A program made the translations under genes and the position numbers. The notes beneath the pieces are model-generated. The model was not told the DNA's origin, did no database searches, and saw nothing but the letters and a program-made list of their open reading frames with translations. A DNA stretch of 64,000 nt, from NCBI GenBank assembly GCA_015501075.1, contig JADNYJ010000019.1, forward strand, positions 186,001-250,000. The letters run 5' to 3'. Within the stretch, counting starts at the first letter, position 1. Each line of letters begins with the position of its first letter. This DNA comes from Gymnopilus junonius. Taxonomy: Eukaryota; Basidiomycota; Agaricomycetes; Agaricales; Galerinaceae. This document shows positions 22,674 through 32,688 of this stretch, in pieces.

Positions 22674-24533
22674 TCAGATTCTACAGTCACGGTGTCGGGG
22701 CCTCCTTCGATGGTCACCTACGACGCTGTCCTCTAAGATCATCGGCCTTCCCTCAAACAGAGGGAAGCTCCAAGCCATGTGTGCAATATCTTTGGACACA
22801 AATTTAAATTGTGCATCTCCGCTCCGCGGTTCAGCTACTGAAGTTGTTTTCGACATGCGTTCAAGCATGGGATAGCGAATATCAAGCAGGGCAGGTTGGG
22901 CAGCCGACAACGGACTTGGAGAAGACTGAAGATGGGAAGGTGCTGTATTTAGTTGAGTGCCGCATTCTTTACACTGGCGATATTCCGCTGCAGTGGGGGC
23001 CAGGACTTTCTTTTCTGTCAGCTGAGAGTATTCATACTCGGAACCATTTGAAGCATCCAGTGACTTCAAATCAAGGGGCCGAGACACATAGCTTTGTGCT
23101 CCGTGAGTGGAATGGATTGGCGAAGCTGGTGGAGAAGAAGACCCTGTTGGTGCTGCCTTAATGGATAAAACAGGAGGAAGATATTGCTTGATTGGCGGTT
23201 TGTTGTTGGGTTCGCCTCTATTCGGAGAATAATACTGCCTTGGACTTGAAGATATATTTTCCTTCTCAGAATGAGGTCGAGATGTGGTGGCATCTAGATA
23301 CTTGTACCCTGACAGAGCTGTACGATGGGCAGACTGCTGGCTCAACCCTCGGCGAGGAGGGCATGGGAGTCCGGGGAAAGTAATTGAAGCCGGTTCGAAA
23401 GTCAAATCAAGAGCAGGACTTTGAGGCGACAGCGTGTGGCGTCCAGTTGAGTTTCTTAAATATTCTTCCGGGTCTGATCGTGGCTCATTAGAGTGCCTAT
23501 CACCTACACGTGCGTCCGAGAGTTGGACAGGTCGGATCTCAGCCTTGCTATTAACAGTCGGGGTACCTTCGCATTCGAGTTTTGTTGAGGCAGGAGAAGG
23601 ATAGGCTAATGCTCGACCATGATCGTCGGCATAAAAGACGACTTTGGGACGAGGGCTTGGAGAGGATTGCTTATCTTGGCGTTCTTCTCGCTGTAGACTT
23701 GTCCGCTTCATGCGATTAGGTGGACTGTTGTACTCAAGATTGGGTGCCCGGGTCGAAGGAACGGCAACACTGCGAGACTGCGTATGTCCGATGTGGTCTT
23801 CAACCGGTGTTCGCATTTGTGTAGATTCTGAATCGTTCTGCCCTCGATTAGGTGGCTTCTGGTCGGCCTCGACATGTCGAATAACGTTTACGTTTCGTTG
23901 ACGCTCAGTGGCAAGAAACTCGGCGGGGGGCACATGGCGTCGTCGTGGAATTACGGGAGAGGGAACGGGAGAAGGGCTATTAGAATGAGGGGATTTCGTG
24001 ATGTTAACATTATTTTGGCAGTTGTACTGAGAAGTGCTAGGAAGTCCTACGGGCTGTACTTTCACGCTGGGTGGTAGAGTGGGAAGCTCCTTGTTCCTCC
24101 TATGTAAGTTCGAAGGAGCGGAAGGTAGTTCTGGTTGGCGCCTACGAGGTGTTTCTGAAGGGGACAAGGATAAAACTGTGTCAATTTCTGCAATAAAATG
24201 CATGTCCCCCACTAATAGCGTGAATTTTGTCCCTGGCTTGACTTCAAATGTATCGAGTGTTGGCCTGACGTAGAAATACGATGAATCCCCTGGATCAGCC
24301 TGGATGCCTAAATAAGGTAATTTGCGAATATATCGAACAAGAATCTTGGCTCCTTCAAGGGTAAGGACGCTGTACATCCCGACAGCAGGCAGGGAGACAT
24401 GGTCGTGAACACGAAGTTCTCCCGTGCATGGGTCAGGTAAGACCTGAACTGGATAAGCAGCATTTACCAGTGACTGTTTTGCTTTTGGTCGTAGGCTGCC
24501 GAAGGCAAGCTTCTTCAAGAAGACTTTAGGCAT
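22674..24533 (-). CDS. Hypothetical basidiomycete-type protein, 619 residues
   Basis: One uninterrupted exon. I do not recognise a family. The first ~125 residues look folded and mixed hydrophobic/charged (VYPVQV-like strands, VGMYSVLTLEGAKILVRYIRKLP, TKFTLLVGDMHFIAEIDTVL). That suggests a compact beta-rich domain. The remaining ~490 residues are low-complexity, rich in Ser, Pro, Arg and Asn, typical of disordered regulatory tails, and end with RPRHRDCRI. A lone CKECG motif near residue 535 is not enough for a zinc finger. No signal peptide or membrane segment seen. The upstream gap has no coding signal that would extend it. Confidence 0.7.
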   Translation of the reverse strand: MPKVFLKKLAFGSLRPKAKQSLVNAAYPVQVLPDPCTGELRVHDHVSLPAVGMYSVLTLEGAKILVRYIRKLPYLGIQADPGDSSYFYVRPTLDTFEVKPGTKFTLLVGDMHFIAEIDTVLSLSPSETPRRRQPELPSAPSNLHRRNKELPTLPPSVKVQPVGLPSTSQYNCQNNVNITKSPHSNSPSPVPSPVIPRRRHVPPAEFLATERQRNVNVIRHVEADQKPPNRGQNDSESTQMRTPVEDHIGHTQSRSVAVPSTRAPNLEYNSPPNRMKRTSLQREERQDKQSSPSPRPKVVFYADDHGRALAYPSPASTKLECEGTPTVNSKAEIRPVQLSDARVGDRHSNEPRSDPEEYLRNSTGRHTLSPQSPALDLTFEPASITFPGLPCPPRRGLSQQSAHRTALSGYKYLDATTSRPHSEKENISSSPRQYYSPNRGEPNNKPPIKQYLPPVLSIKAAPTGSSSPPASPIHSTHGAQSYVSRPLDLKSLDASNGSEYEYSQLTEKKVLAPTAAEYRQCKECGTQLNTAPSHLQSSPSPLSAAQPALLDIRYPMLERMSKTTSVAEPRSGDAQFKFVSKDIAHMAWSFPLFEGRPMILEDSVVGDHRRRPRHRDCRI

Positions 24534-25123
24534 ATGGCTGAGTATAAGTCAGAGAAGAGAAAGTCAGCAACCGAAGATTGCCAGTCAAAGCAAGAATAAA
24601 GCTTACGGAGGTTTCAACTTAAGAGACTTGGGTTCTGTAGATGCGATTTCCAGCGGATGAGACAATGGGGGGATTGGGTGAGACTAGACGACTGGGATCG
24701 AGTTCTTGAGGAGTAATAAGCAGCTGCATCGGTAAATGATTTTATATTTACCTCCTTTGCGAGTTTAAGCGCCAGGGACGTCGTCATCGACCATAGCAGT
24801 ATTGTTATTTTGTCGTGGGCGTCGTGAGGAGAGTTGTCGTGGCGAGAAGTTTACAATAAAATCAGACGTCGTTAGAGGAGAACAAGCACGCCTCTGTGTG
24901 GGTCCGAGCTACATACTGCTCAAACTCTTGTTGTCCGTGGATCCACGAAGAACGACATCTCCGGATTGACAGGCGCACAACGAATTTTGCTCTTGTAATT
25001 GGTCCGGGGATTCATGGCGAATGACGGATGGTGCAAATTAAATTGACAAGCAGGTACAGTACTACAGGTTTCGACGGCCTTCACACTGTTGTCTTTGAAA
25101 CAAAGGTTACCATCAAATAGTAC
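24534..25123. other. Intergenic, promoter of the 619-residue gene
   Basis: 590 bp with 5' leader sequence and the 3' end of the small membrane gene. Nothing else recognised. Confidence 0.5.
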
Positions 25124-25379
25124 TCACATTTTCACAAAAGCAAAGACGTCCACCATCCACCAGCCCAACACTAACCAGAAAAAGAGACTCAAAGCTGAGA
25201 TTTGATATGACAGTCCGAGAAGTGAAGTAAATTTCATTTTGGTGGTCTTCGGTGTAATACTTACATGGTGACCGTTTTAGCAGACAAGCTGAAGGATGAG
25301 GGAACCAAACCATGTAGACCCAAACTACAGTAGCAAAGAAATGTATGGATTGTATTATGATACAAAGGGATACACCCAT
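25124..25379 (-). CDS. Small putative two-helix membrane protein, 61 residues
   Basis: Two exons (complement), 25265-25379 and 25124-25194, joined by a 70 bp GT-AG intron. The product starts MGVSLCIIIQSIHFFATVVWVYMVW (one hydrophobic helix). After a short polar loop with KRSPS comes LSLFFWLVLGWWMVDVFAF, a second helix, then VKM and stop. Splicing is what brings the second helix into frame, which supports a real gene. I cannot name it. The stop codon overlaps a strong donor (GTGAGT), so a longer form with a third exon is possible. The composition would also fit a spurious frame, hence the moderate score. Confidence 0.45.
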
Positions 25380-26053
25380 TTATTTCGTCTGTAACTCATT
25401 ATTATTTAAGTGTTCATTCAAAAACTTCTTCATCGTCATCTTGTGCACTTTCCCTTTATCTAGAGAATAGATTCAGTCAGACAAAGTTCAGACAGTGCAG
25501 CTGCGGAAAGATTTGACACACTTGTTCTCTGCATCTCTATTTCTTCCTGGTCTAAAAGAATGTAATGCAAGAAAAACCGCCACTTCGCCAGCAGGATAAC
25601 ATAAATAAAATGGGAAGGAGTGAAAGGTCAATTGATTGCAATGAAACGAAAGAGAATTGTAGTGGTGCAGACAACGAGGAGGATTACATGAAACCCAGGA
25701 AAAGAGCCGCAAAGAACACGTATGAGGAAGTTGGTATAGGAAAGCAAGTAAGTATGAGACAGGAAAACACTGAGATTAAAATGGATGATTGTATAGATTC
25801 ACGAACGGGTGGCCTGTAAGACGGTATTGTAGATGTACCAGAGACAGTTACCGAGAAGGGGGATTGGGGGTAGATATGATTCAGAAGTCCGTGTCTTTGC
25901 GATTTGTCCAAATGAATCATTGCTTCTTAATCCGTCTATCCTGCAACAACCAACAAATACTCTCAGCATTGAGACGCAGAAGTCCAGAGAACAAGAAAGA
26001 GAAAACTGGACAGATATGACGATGAAGGAAGGATCGAACTATGACGACAGTCT
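25380..26053. other. Intergenic, no gene seen
   Basis: 674 bp, purine-rich on the + strand, between the small membrane gene and the PP2A gene. Short open frames only; I take it as the PP2A 3' region and the upstream region of the small gene. Confidence 0.5.
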
Positions 26054-27934
26054 TCATGCGGCGCTGTATAAGAACAAATTGTTTGTCGCAGCAATCTAAA
26101 AGAACGCATGAATCAGATCAGGGTGAAAGTATTAGAGGCAAAAACCCACGGCAATTGTGTTCTCTCTTGGATGCCAGCTTGCATGGAGGATCTTCTTGTT
26201 GAAATCAAGGGTTTCCAATTGCATCGCGTCCCTCAAGCCACCAGGCCTAGGTCCATTCTTCAAACCCTGTTTGTTGCCTGGTAATGGTCCGCCGATCTTC
26301 TTTGCCTTGAACGCTGACTTGTCGGCTTGTAGTACAACATCATTTAAGGTATCGACATCGTATATCCGGAAGTAGTTGTGGTATGACCCAGTCAACACAT
26401 GCCTGTCAGATTCAAATATTAGCATGCTACAGAATGCGATCGAAGAAAGCAATAGCGGCGTCGTTAGGCAGAGCTAAGCAGAAGTGAAACGCACTTGTCA
26501 TCTCCTCCCCAGATACACTCGAATTTATCAAAGATGCAGTCGTTCTCGTACAGATCGCACAGCTTGCCCCTTAGGTGATCATGAATAGGAATCGTTTTCA
26601 CAGGTCGGTTCTCCATGTTAATGTCCCAGATCTTCAGTGATAGGTAGTCCCGCGAGAGAATATAACGGCCATCGCGACTGAATTTGACATCTGAAATGGA
26701 AGAAATAATTTCAGAGAAGAATGAACGTGTGGAGGGGTCTTCCTCTTCCTCGAAGCCTGGGGTAGGAACAGCTCGGTCAGATAATCTTAATCTTACGAGA
26801 AAAATAATGACACCCACATTTCGCGTGGCGGTCGCACAAGGCCGAGTCTCGCATATCTGCAAGTTTGATGTTACTTTTTGAACTGGAATACATGAAAAGA
26901 TTGCATTGTGTAGGATGAAATTCGGTAGCAGTGATCACTTCTGTCAGTTCCTCCATATTGACGGGCTTGATGTCGACAATATCTTTTTTTACGAATATTA
27001 GTAATCCGGCGTCGGTGTCGCCCTTAGGCGCATGGGACAATAATGGGACTTACTAAAGCTCTGGTCACTGGTATTGAGATTCCAAAGGTTGATTCGCAGA
27101 TCGTCCGCCGAAATATAGGTTTCTTGGTCAGAATTTACGGAGATGGAGTGAATGTGGTATGCATGGGCGTTGGAGTAAACCTTCCGGGGAACAGCAGCGA
27201 TGATATTATCCTGCTGAGTCATGCGAGGCAATCTTAGGTGGCTGGCAGTGGTAGGTGGTGCAGTTGGTTGTTGGCCATCGAAGTGGTTTGATTCTGACAC
27301 TACCCGGAGCGACTTCTCGAAGACTTTCCAGAGTTTTATCGTTTTGTCTGAAACAATGGAATGTCATAAAAAGGACACAAGAAATACGAGTTTGATAACT
27401 ACCATTCGTTGACAATAGGAAATGTGCGGCATTTTGGCGTTTGCACCATTTGATCTTGTTAATCTTCTCTTCGATTTCGAGCGATTTGAGATAATCGAAC
27501 TCTGGTTCATGCGATTGGAATTCAGTGTAAAACTTGTATTCGCATCCCTTTTTCTGGACGATGAGGAAGATATGTCAGTTAAGGGGTTTCAGATAAGGAT
27601 TAACGAGAAAGTTCCACAATAGTGCCATCTGTCTATGGAGGATATAACGACTGACCATTTCATTTCGTTCAAACAGAACGACGCGTCCGCCCTTGTCTCC
27701 TGTGGCGAGATAATTTCCTGTTGAATCGAACTCCACCGTAGATATGATGTCGGCTGCAAGCAGGAGAAGCTAATTAGCAAGCACCACTAGATAACCAGCA
27801 GGCCTCATGGTGCAAGTTTGATGCCCAGATTGAAGCAGAAGGTACGCACCCTCTGTGATATCTTCAACATCGCCTTTGTCACCAAAGCATTGAGCAAAGC
27901 GCCATCCACCTGAGCCTGAGGGGTCTTCCATCAT
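26054..27934 (-). CDS. CDC55: Protein phosphatase 2A regulatory subunit B55
   Basis: WD40-propeller subunit that targets PP2A, controlling mitotic exit and morphogenesis in fungi. Eight exons (complement): 27850-27934, 27656-27753, 27403-27553, 27054-27347, 26818-26982, 26495-26756, 26150-26402, 26054-26095; 449 residues, all in frame. Family blocks: [163 protein letters not shown] and [15 protein letters not shown]. The order and spacing are canonical. The last exon encodes only 13 residues. Two ATGs in a row open the frame. It is divergent from COX9. Confidence 0.96.
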
Positions 27935-28242
27935 GGACCTTGGATAATGTCACGCGAGGATTGAGATGAAATGGTCGATCAGAAAGATGACTGTTTCGTT
28001 CAAGACGAATATAATGAAGCTGTTCAGTTGAGTGGCAAGGGCGATGAGCAAGTAGATGATGGACGACGGTGTGCAGAGGGGTCCTTTGTTAAGATTCGAG
28101 TGAAGCGTGTGCAATGCGAGGACAACAGGTCCGCCGTGACAATTGTGACAGGTGCTGACGTAATTTCTCGGCGCTCGCCATCAGCGTGGTCAATCACCCG
28201 ACATTTCCCTTCCAACCTTGAAACACGCACACAACATTTACA
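27935..28242. promoter_or_regulatory. Shared divergent promoter, PP2A B55 / COX9
   Basis: 308 bp between divergent starts. It contains TGACGTAA at 28156-28163, a CRE/ATF-type site, 80 bp upstream of COX9. No CACGTG. Confidence 0.45.
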
Positions 28243-28534
28243 ATGGCCATCGCACCTATCACTGGAAAACTGAGAAAACGCTTTTGGCTCGACCTTGGCT
28301 GTGCTTTGGGCCTTGGTGTCTCTGCTGGGTACACTTGGTGGTACGTCTCTTCGTTTTAGCCTCATGTCGCGTCGTTGACAATTTCTTGTAGGTACGGTTA
28401 TCACCTCAAAGCTCGTGAGTCGCAAGCTTGCATTCGATTTTGACTCTGGAGACCCCACTAACTTCTTTTCTTTAGTCGAAAACCAGGAGAACTACTACAT
28501 CAAACTTGAGAAGGAGAGGGCCAAAGCGGCATAG
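28243..28534 (+). CDS. COX9: Cytochrome c oxidase subunit 7A (COX9 type)
   Basis: Tiny inner-membrane subunit of respiratory complex IV. Three exons: 28243-28340, 28392-28414, 28476-28534; 59 residues, the same length as yeast Cox9. It starts MAIAPITGKLRKRFWLDLGCALGLG, then has a single transmembrane helix ending in WWYGYH. A charged matrix or intermembrane tail ends ENYYIKLEKERAKAA. The APITG start and the WWxGxH motif are the family signature. The middle exon has only 23 nt, so gene finders could easily miss it. Second complex IV-related gene in the window after PET117, but 25 kb away. Confidence 0.92.
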
Positions 28535-28724
28535 GCAGCGTAGAGGGGAATGGGGGATTCATTACCAGCACGAAACCTTCTAGTTCTAGAGCGGCCCAGC
28601 CCAAATTCAGCGTGTCAACACCCAATTCATTAATTTCATACTCATTGCAAAACGACATTGATATCTAAACTATGTGATATATCCAGGGCATAATCCAAGC
28701 AAGAATAAATTAAGAAGCATTATA

Positions 28725-30362
28725 CTACCTATTGAACACCCCTAACCGCTTCAATTCATCGCAGCTCGCAATCACTTCACTGTCGATCTTTTTGACCTTT
28801 TCCCAGTCCGTCCCAATGCCAAAGATCCCTACCTCTGCTTCCTTTGCTCGCTCCTTTCTATCCATTCCATTCCGACATTGCGCGTAAAGGTCTTGAGTAT
28901 ACACTCGGTCGATCATGTCTTCAAATTTCTGAAGTGCTGGTCCACGTTGCTTTCCTTTGCCTTTGACTACTTTCCGTGTCTTGGACTTTCCATCAGAATC
29001 TTGCCTTGAACTATCGGTGGACTTCTGCTTGTCGTCTATGACGTCCTCGACCACCCGCCCTAGCTTGATACCTTCTTTGGCCAATTCTGCACCTATCACT
29101 GGGTGATTTGTGAATTCTGTCGGATTCACAAAATAGTGAATGCCCAACCCGCCGGTCTCCATTTCCGTGTTGTATCTCGCAGTCAACCCAAATGAAAAAC
29201 GAGGGTCAGGCGGTGGAGGCGTCGAAAAAAGATTTGGTAAGGATGAAATGAAAGAAAACGCAAACAATAAGAGAAGAGGGAGCAATTGAATAAATAATGA
29301 GCGAGGTTCATTATTGCCGCCATTTTGCGCTGTTCCACCGCCCCCTCGTGTAAATGTTTGTGTTCGAAAGCCAGGGCCTCCAAATGTAAATACGGCTACA
29401 GACAAATCATCAGCTCCATACGAGAACATAAATTCGGTATAAAATACGCACTTGGCCCACCACCGAAGCTCGTAGCAAACCCGGGTCCAAAGCCGCCGCC
29501 ACCACCTCCGCCTCCTCCAAAGAACATATTGAATAAATCCTCTGGACTGAGCTCTCCGTCGAACCGAGTAGCACCGTTGGAGGCAAAGCCAGATGAACCC
29601 GAAGACATTCTACCAAAACGATCTTCTGGGTCACTCCCGTTGTCATAAACCGCGCGTTTCTGTGGATCTATGATGCCAATATCAGCAAAGATTTAATTCA
29701 TTTAAAGTATAATATCATGCCTGAAAGTACTTGAAATGCCTTTGAAACAACTTGGATTTAAATTTAGGATTTCCGACCTGTTGGGAATATCGGCGATGTA
29801 CTCACGCTTGAACGCTTCGTCTGCTCCCGGTGCCCCATTCTTGTCAGGATGTAAAGCCAGAGCAAGCTTTAAAATGCGATGAATCTCCCTTGCAAATATG
29901 CAAAGACGGAACGGTGCAGACCTTGCGATATGCCTTCTTGATTTCACCGTCCTCGCAATCCTTCTTTACGGACAGAATCTCATAATATTCCGTCACTTTA
30001 CACGACCGCACGCGCTTGACCAAATTCGCTTGCTCCGGCGTATATTCCCTCTTCTCACCACCCATTCCACCAGCCGTACCATTTCCGTTAGCTTTCGGTT
30101 GGGTGTATCGGTGCTTAATGCCAGCTGCCGACGGATGTTCCTCCGTCGTTGAATTCGAAGCTGATGAAGGTCCGCCGTTTTCCTTCTGCTCCGACGCGGA
30201 TGCAGCCTTGTTTACCAGAGCCAGCAGCTTCGTGGCCTCCGGAGTCTCAAAGAGCGCGATAGACTTCAAACAGAACTTGCGAGCCGAGGTATAGTTCTCA
30301 GAATCCAAGTGACGTCGAGCGATGCCCAGGCATCGTAAAGCCTCGTCCTTGTTGCCTTCCAT
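28725..30362 (-). CDS. J-domain protein with DUF1977-type tail (DNAJB12/B14-like, ER membrane)
   Basis: Hsp40 co-chaperone likely anchored in the ER membrane, assisting Hsp70 in quality control. Five exons (complement): 29922-30362, 29806-29866, 29721-29750, 29452-29667, 28725-29395; 472 residues. The N-terminus (MEGNKDEALRCLGIARRHLDSENYTSARKFCLKS) is the TPR-like start seen in DNAJB12/14. The J-domain follows: YYEILSVKKDC, IKKAYRKLALALHPDK with the HPD triplet, and AFKLVSKAFQVLSDPQKRAVYD. A Gly/Phe-rich segment comes next, then one hydrophobic helix (LFIQLLPLLLLFAFSFISS) and the C-terminal domain. The intron at 29668-29720 starts with GC, a GC-AG intron. It is convergent with COX9 (191 bp between stops). 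Confidence 0.9.
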
Positions 30363-30613
30363 TGAACCTAGTCTGGTGGCGGCGCTGGAATCGAGCTGCT
30401 GCAAGCCGCCTACGTACAGGGGTACCTTGAGCCGCTGAAAGAGATGGGACGTGGACTTGTGGAGAGAGTCAGGAATTGGAAATAAATATTTTCCACGCGA
30501 CATACCCTTCTCGGTAGCCACGTACCCATGATTAGACTTAGCAGATAAAGCATAATTCCATTTGATTCCGCGCGTTGTTTGTAATCAATTACTTAGTTTC
30601 CTTCAACGCTCGA

Positions 30614-32425
30614 ATGCCCGCGTCCCCCCTGCTCCAGCTTGGGCTGTAGCAGCGCCTTCTAATAAGGAAGAGAACCCCGAGTTAGCTAGATTTAGGGCAG
30701 AATGGTTGGCCGAGCTCCAGTCGCGTAGAGCGGCTGCAGCAGCAGCCGCATCCCAGAAACCTGCCAGCACGAGTCACGTCGCGGGATCATCTGTGGAGGC
30801 ATTGCAATTGACTTCAGAACATAATTATTCTGCGCAGCTCTCCGCGAAATCCACCCTTCCTGCTTCTTTTTCCAAGGAACCTGCTCCGAGCCCTTCTCTT
30901 CCTACAGACCACCCCGCATTGAATAATGGAGAAATCGTCAAACCTCCAGCGTTTAGGTCAACGACCCTGGAAAGGGCTTTGAATGTCTACCGCAGGGCAG
31001 TTGAGCTTGAGCAAAAGAGTGAGCTCGACCAAGCCTTGATTCTCTACCGCCAAGCATTCCGATTGGTAGGTCTCTCGTCTTTCAGCAACGATCTGATACA
31101 AGCTCAAACTAGACTATCACAGGACGATAATGTTGACCGTGCATATCGACGCGAGGAGATGCTCAAGTCCATTCTGAGAGAACAGCGAGCACTGCAGGTA
31201 ACCAAACCTTCTGAAGAGGTCGAGGACTTGGCAGCAAGCTTCCAGTCTTCTGTCGCAATCAAGCCCAGCAGTGGGCAAGGCGTCCCCAGCATGGTGACCG
31301 GTACTCTGGCTAGTCTGATTCAAGGTTTCATAGAGATGGAGCTCAAATTTGAACCTGAAGACGAAAATGAGCCTGTACTACTAAACTTGCTGCCTGAGGA
31401 ATTGCTTGTCGTCATCCTCGGAAATTTAGATCCAACGTCAATAGAACGTTTTGCTGCAGTCAGTAAAAAGGCCAGGATAGTTACATTAGATCCTGGTATA
31501 TGGAGGTAATCTTTCCTCATTCGCATTCTATTCATCACTCACTTTTCGCCGCAGAAAACTCGTTCGCAGGACGTATCAGCCTCCGCAAATTCCAGACTAC
31601 GAGTCCATCATTCCAGTCACCGAAGGTTTCCTGTGGAATTTCCGAAGATTCTTCATTGAACATCCCAGACTTCGACTGGATGGTGTTTACATTGCGACTT
31701 GCCACTACGTGTATGTTTAGATATTTCCATCCATTGCTGCACCGATTTGACCGGTTCCATAGACGACCAGGTCTCAGTGAAAATTCATGGGTCAACGTGA
31801 GTTTCCCTCGAACAGTTATTCCACGGAGCAGTCATTCTGACACTCGTGCAGACTAGCCACCTTATTACTTACCACCGCTACTTGTGAGATAAATGTTCCT
31901 ATCATGTTCTTTGGTCATTTAAACATTTACAGACGGTTTTATCCAAATGGCCAAGTTTTGTCTCTTCTCGCAAACGAGGAACATACCCCACAACAGATTA
32001 TCCCTATCTTGAAACCTACTCTCAGGATGAATGTGAGTGCATTTTATTCCTAGTAGTTTCCAATCATGTAATGCATCACAATAAATTCGCAGGGTCTCTA
32101 CTTTGGACAATGGAAGCTAGTCGGGACCACTGTACATATAACCAACCTCATCGACGCAAGCGGCCGGTTCGCGCTCCCGGTCTCAGGTGCCACAGGGCCC
32201 AGTCCGCCTCCGGAACCATATTCTTCGTCATCGGGCACTGGCGAAAAGGCGAGGTACGCTTTCCTAATGACCCTCAACCTCCGCTCGCGCCCCATGGGAC
32301 GATGGAATAGGATGGACATTCAGTTATATGAGTCGCTCAATGTCGAGACAGGGGATGTCAACCCCATTGTGCTGAAACACGAGAGACCGTTCTGGTTCTC
32401 TAAAGTCCGGTCGTACACTCATTAG
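30614..32425 (+). CDS. FBXO9/Hrt3 (Pof7)-like F-box protein
   Basis: SCF ubiquitin-ligase adaptor. Coding exons: to 31505, then 31555-31710, 31763-31796, 31852-31883, 31933-32032, 32093-32425; all later joints keep frame. An N-terminal MIT/TPR-like helix pair (RALNVYRRAVELEQKSELDQALILYRQAFRL) precedes the F-box (LLPEELLVVILGNLDPTSIERFAAVSKKARIV). The Hrt3-type C-terminal domain follows: GVYIATCHYVRPG, SENSWVNTSHLITYHRYLRFYPNGQVLSLL, GLYFGQWKLVGTTVHI and a final MDIQLYESLN. The start is unsettled. The frame of the first exon has no ATG, but an ATG at 30614 would open it if one C were added to the six-C run at 30624-30629. I set the start there on that basis. Confidence 0.82.
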
Positions 32426-32688
32426 AGAACAGGGAAACGAGAGAACTGAGAGCAAATCTGTACGAAATATAAATACCATTAAGTGCGTTAGAAAGCAAAT
32501 TGTAAAGATACAGGGACCTTGGATATCACAAACTAGATTGTAATTAGGGTAAATGTGTGGGGGTAGATTGAATGTATATTTATTAAGAACGAGTGAAATA
32601 GAGGGAAAGCAAATTTCATTGGTCATCAGAACTCTCGCTCCTACAGACTTGCGTCGCTCGATTCAATTTTCTTGTTTTAAGGAACCCG

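Noticed and set aside
30614..30650. Using the ATG at 30614 without correction as FBXO9 start
   Set aside because: In the sequence as given that frame stops after 11 codons; it only works if one C is missing from the C run.
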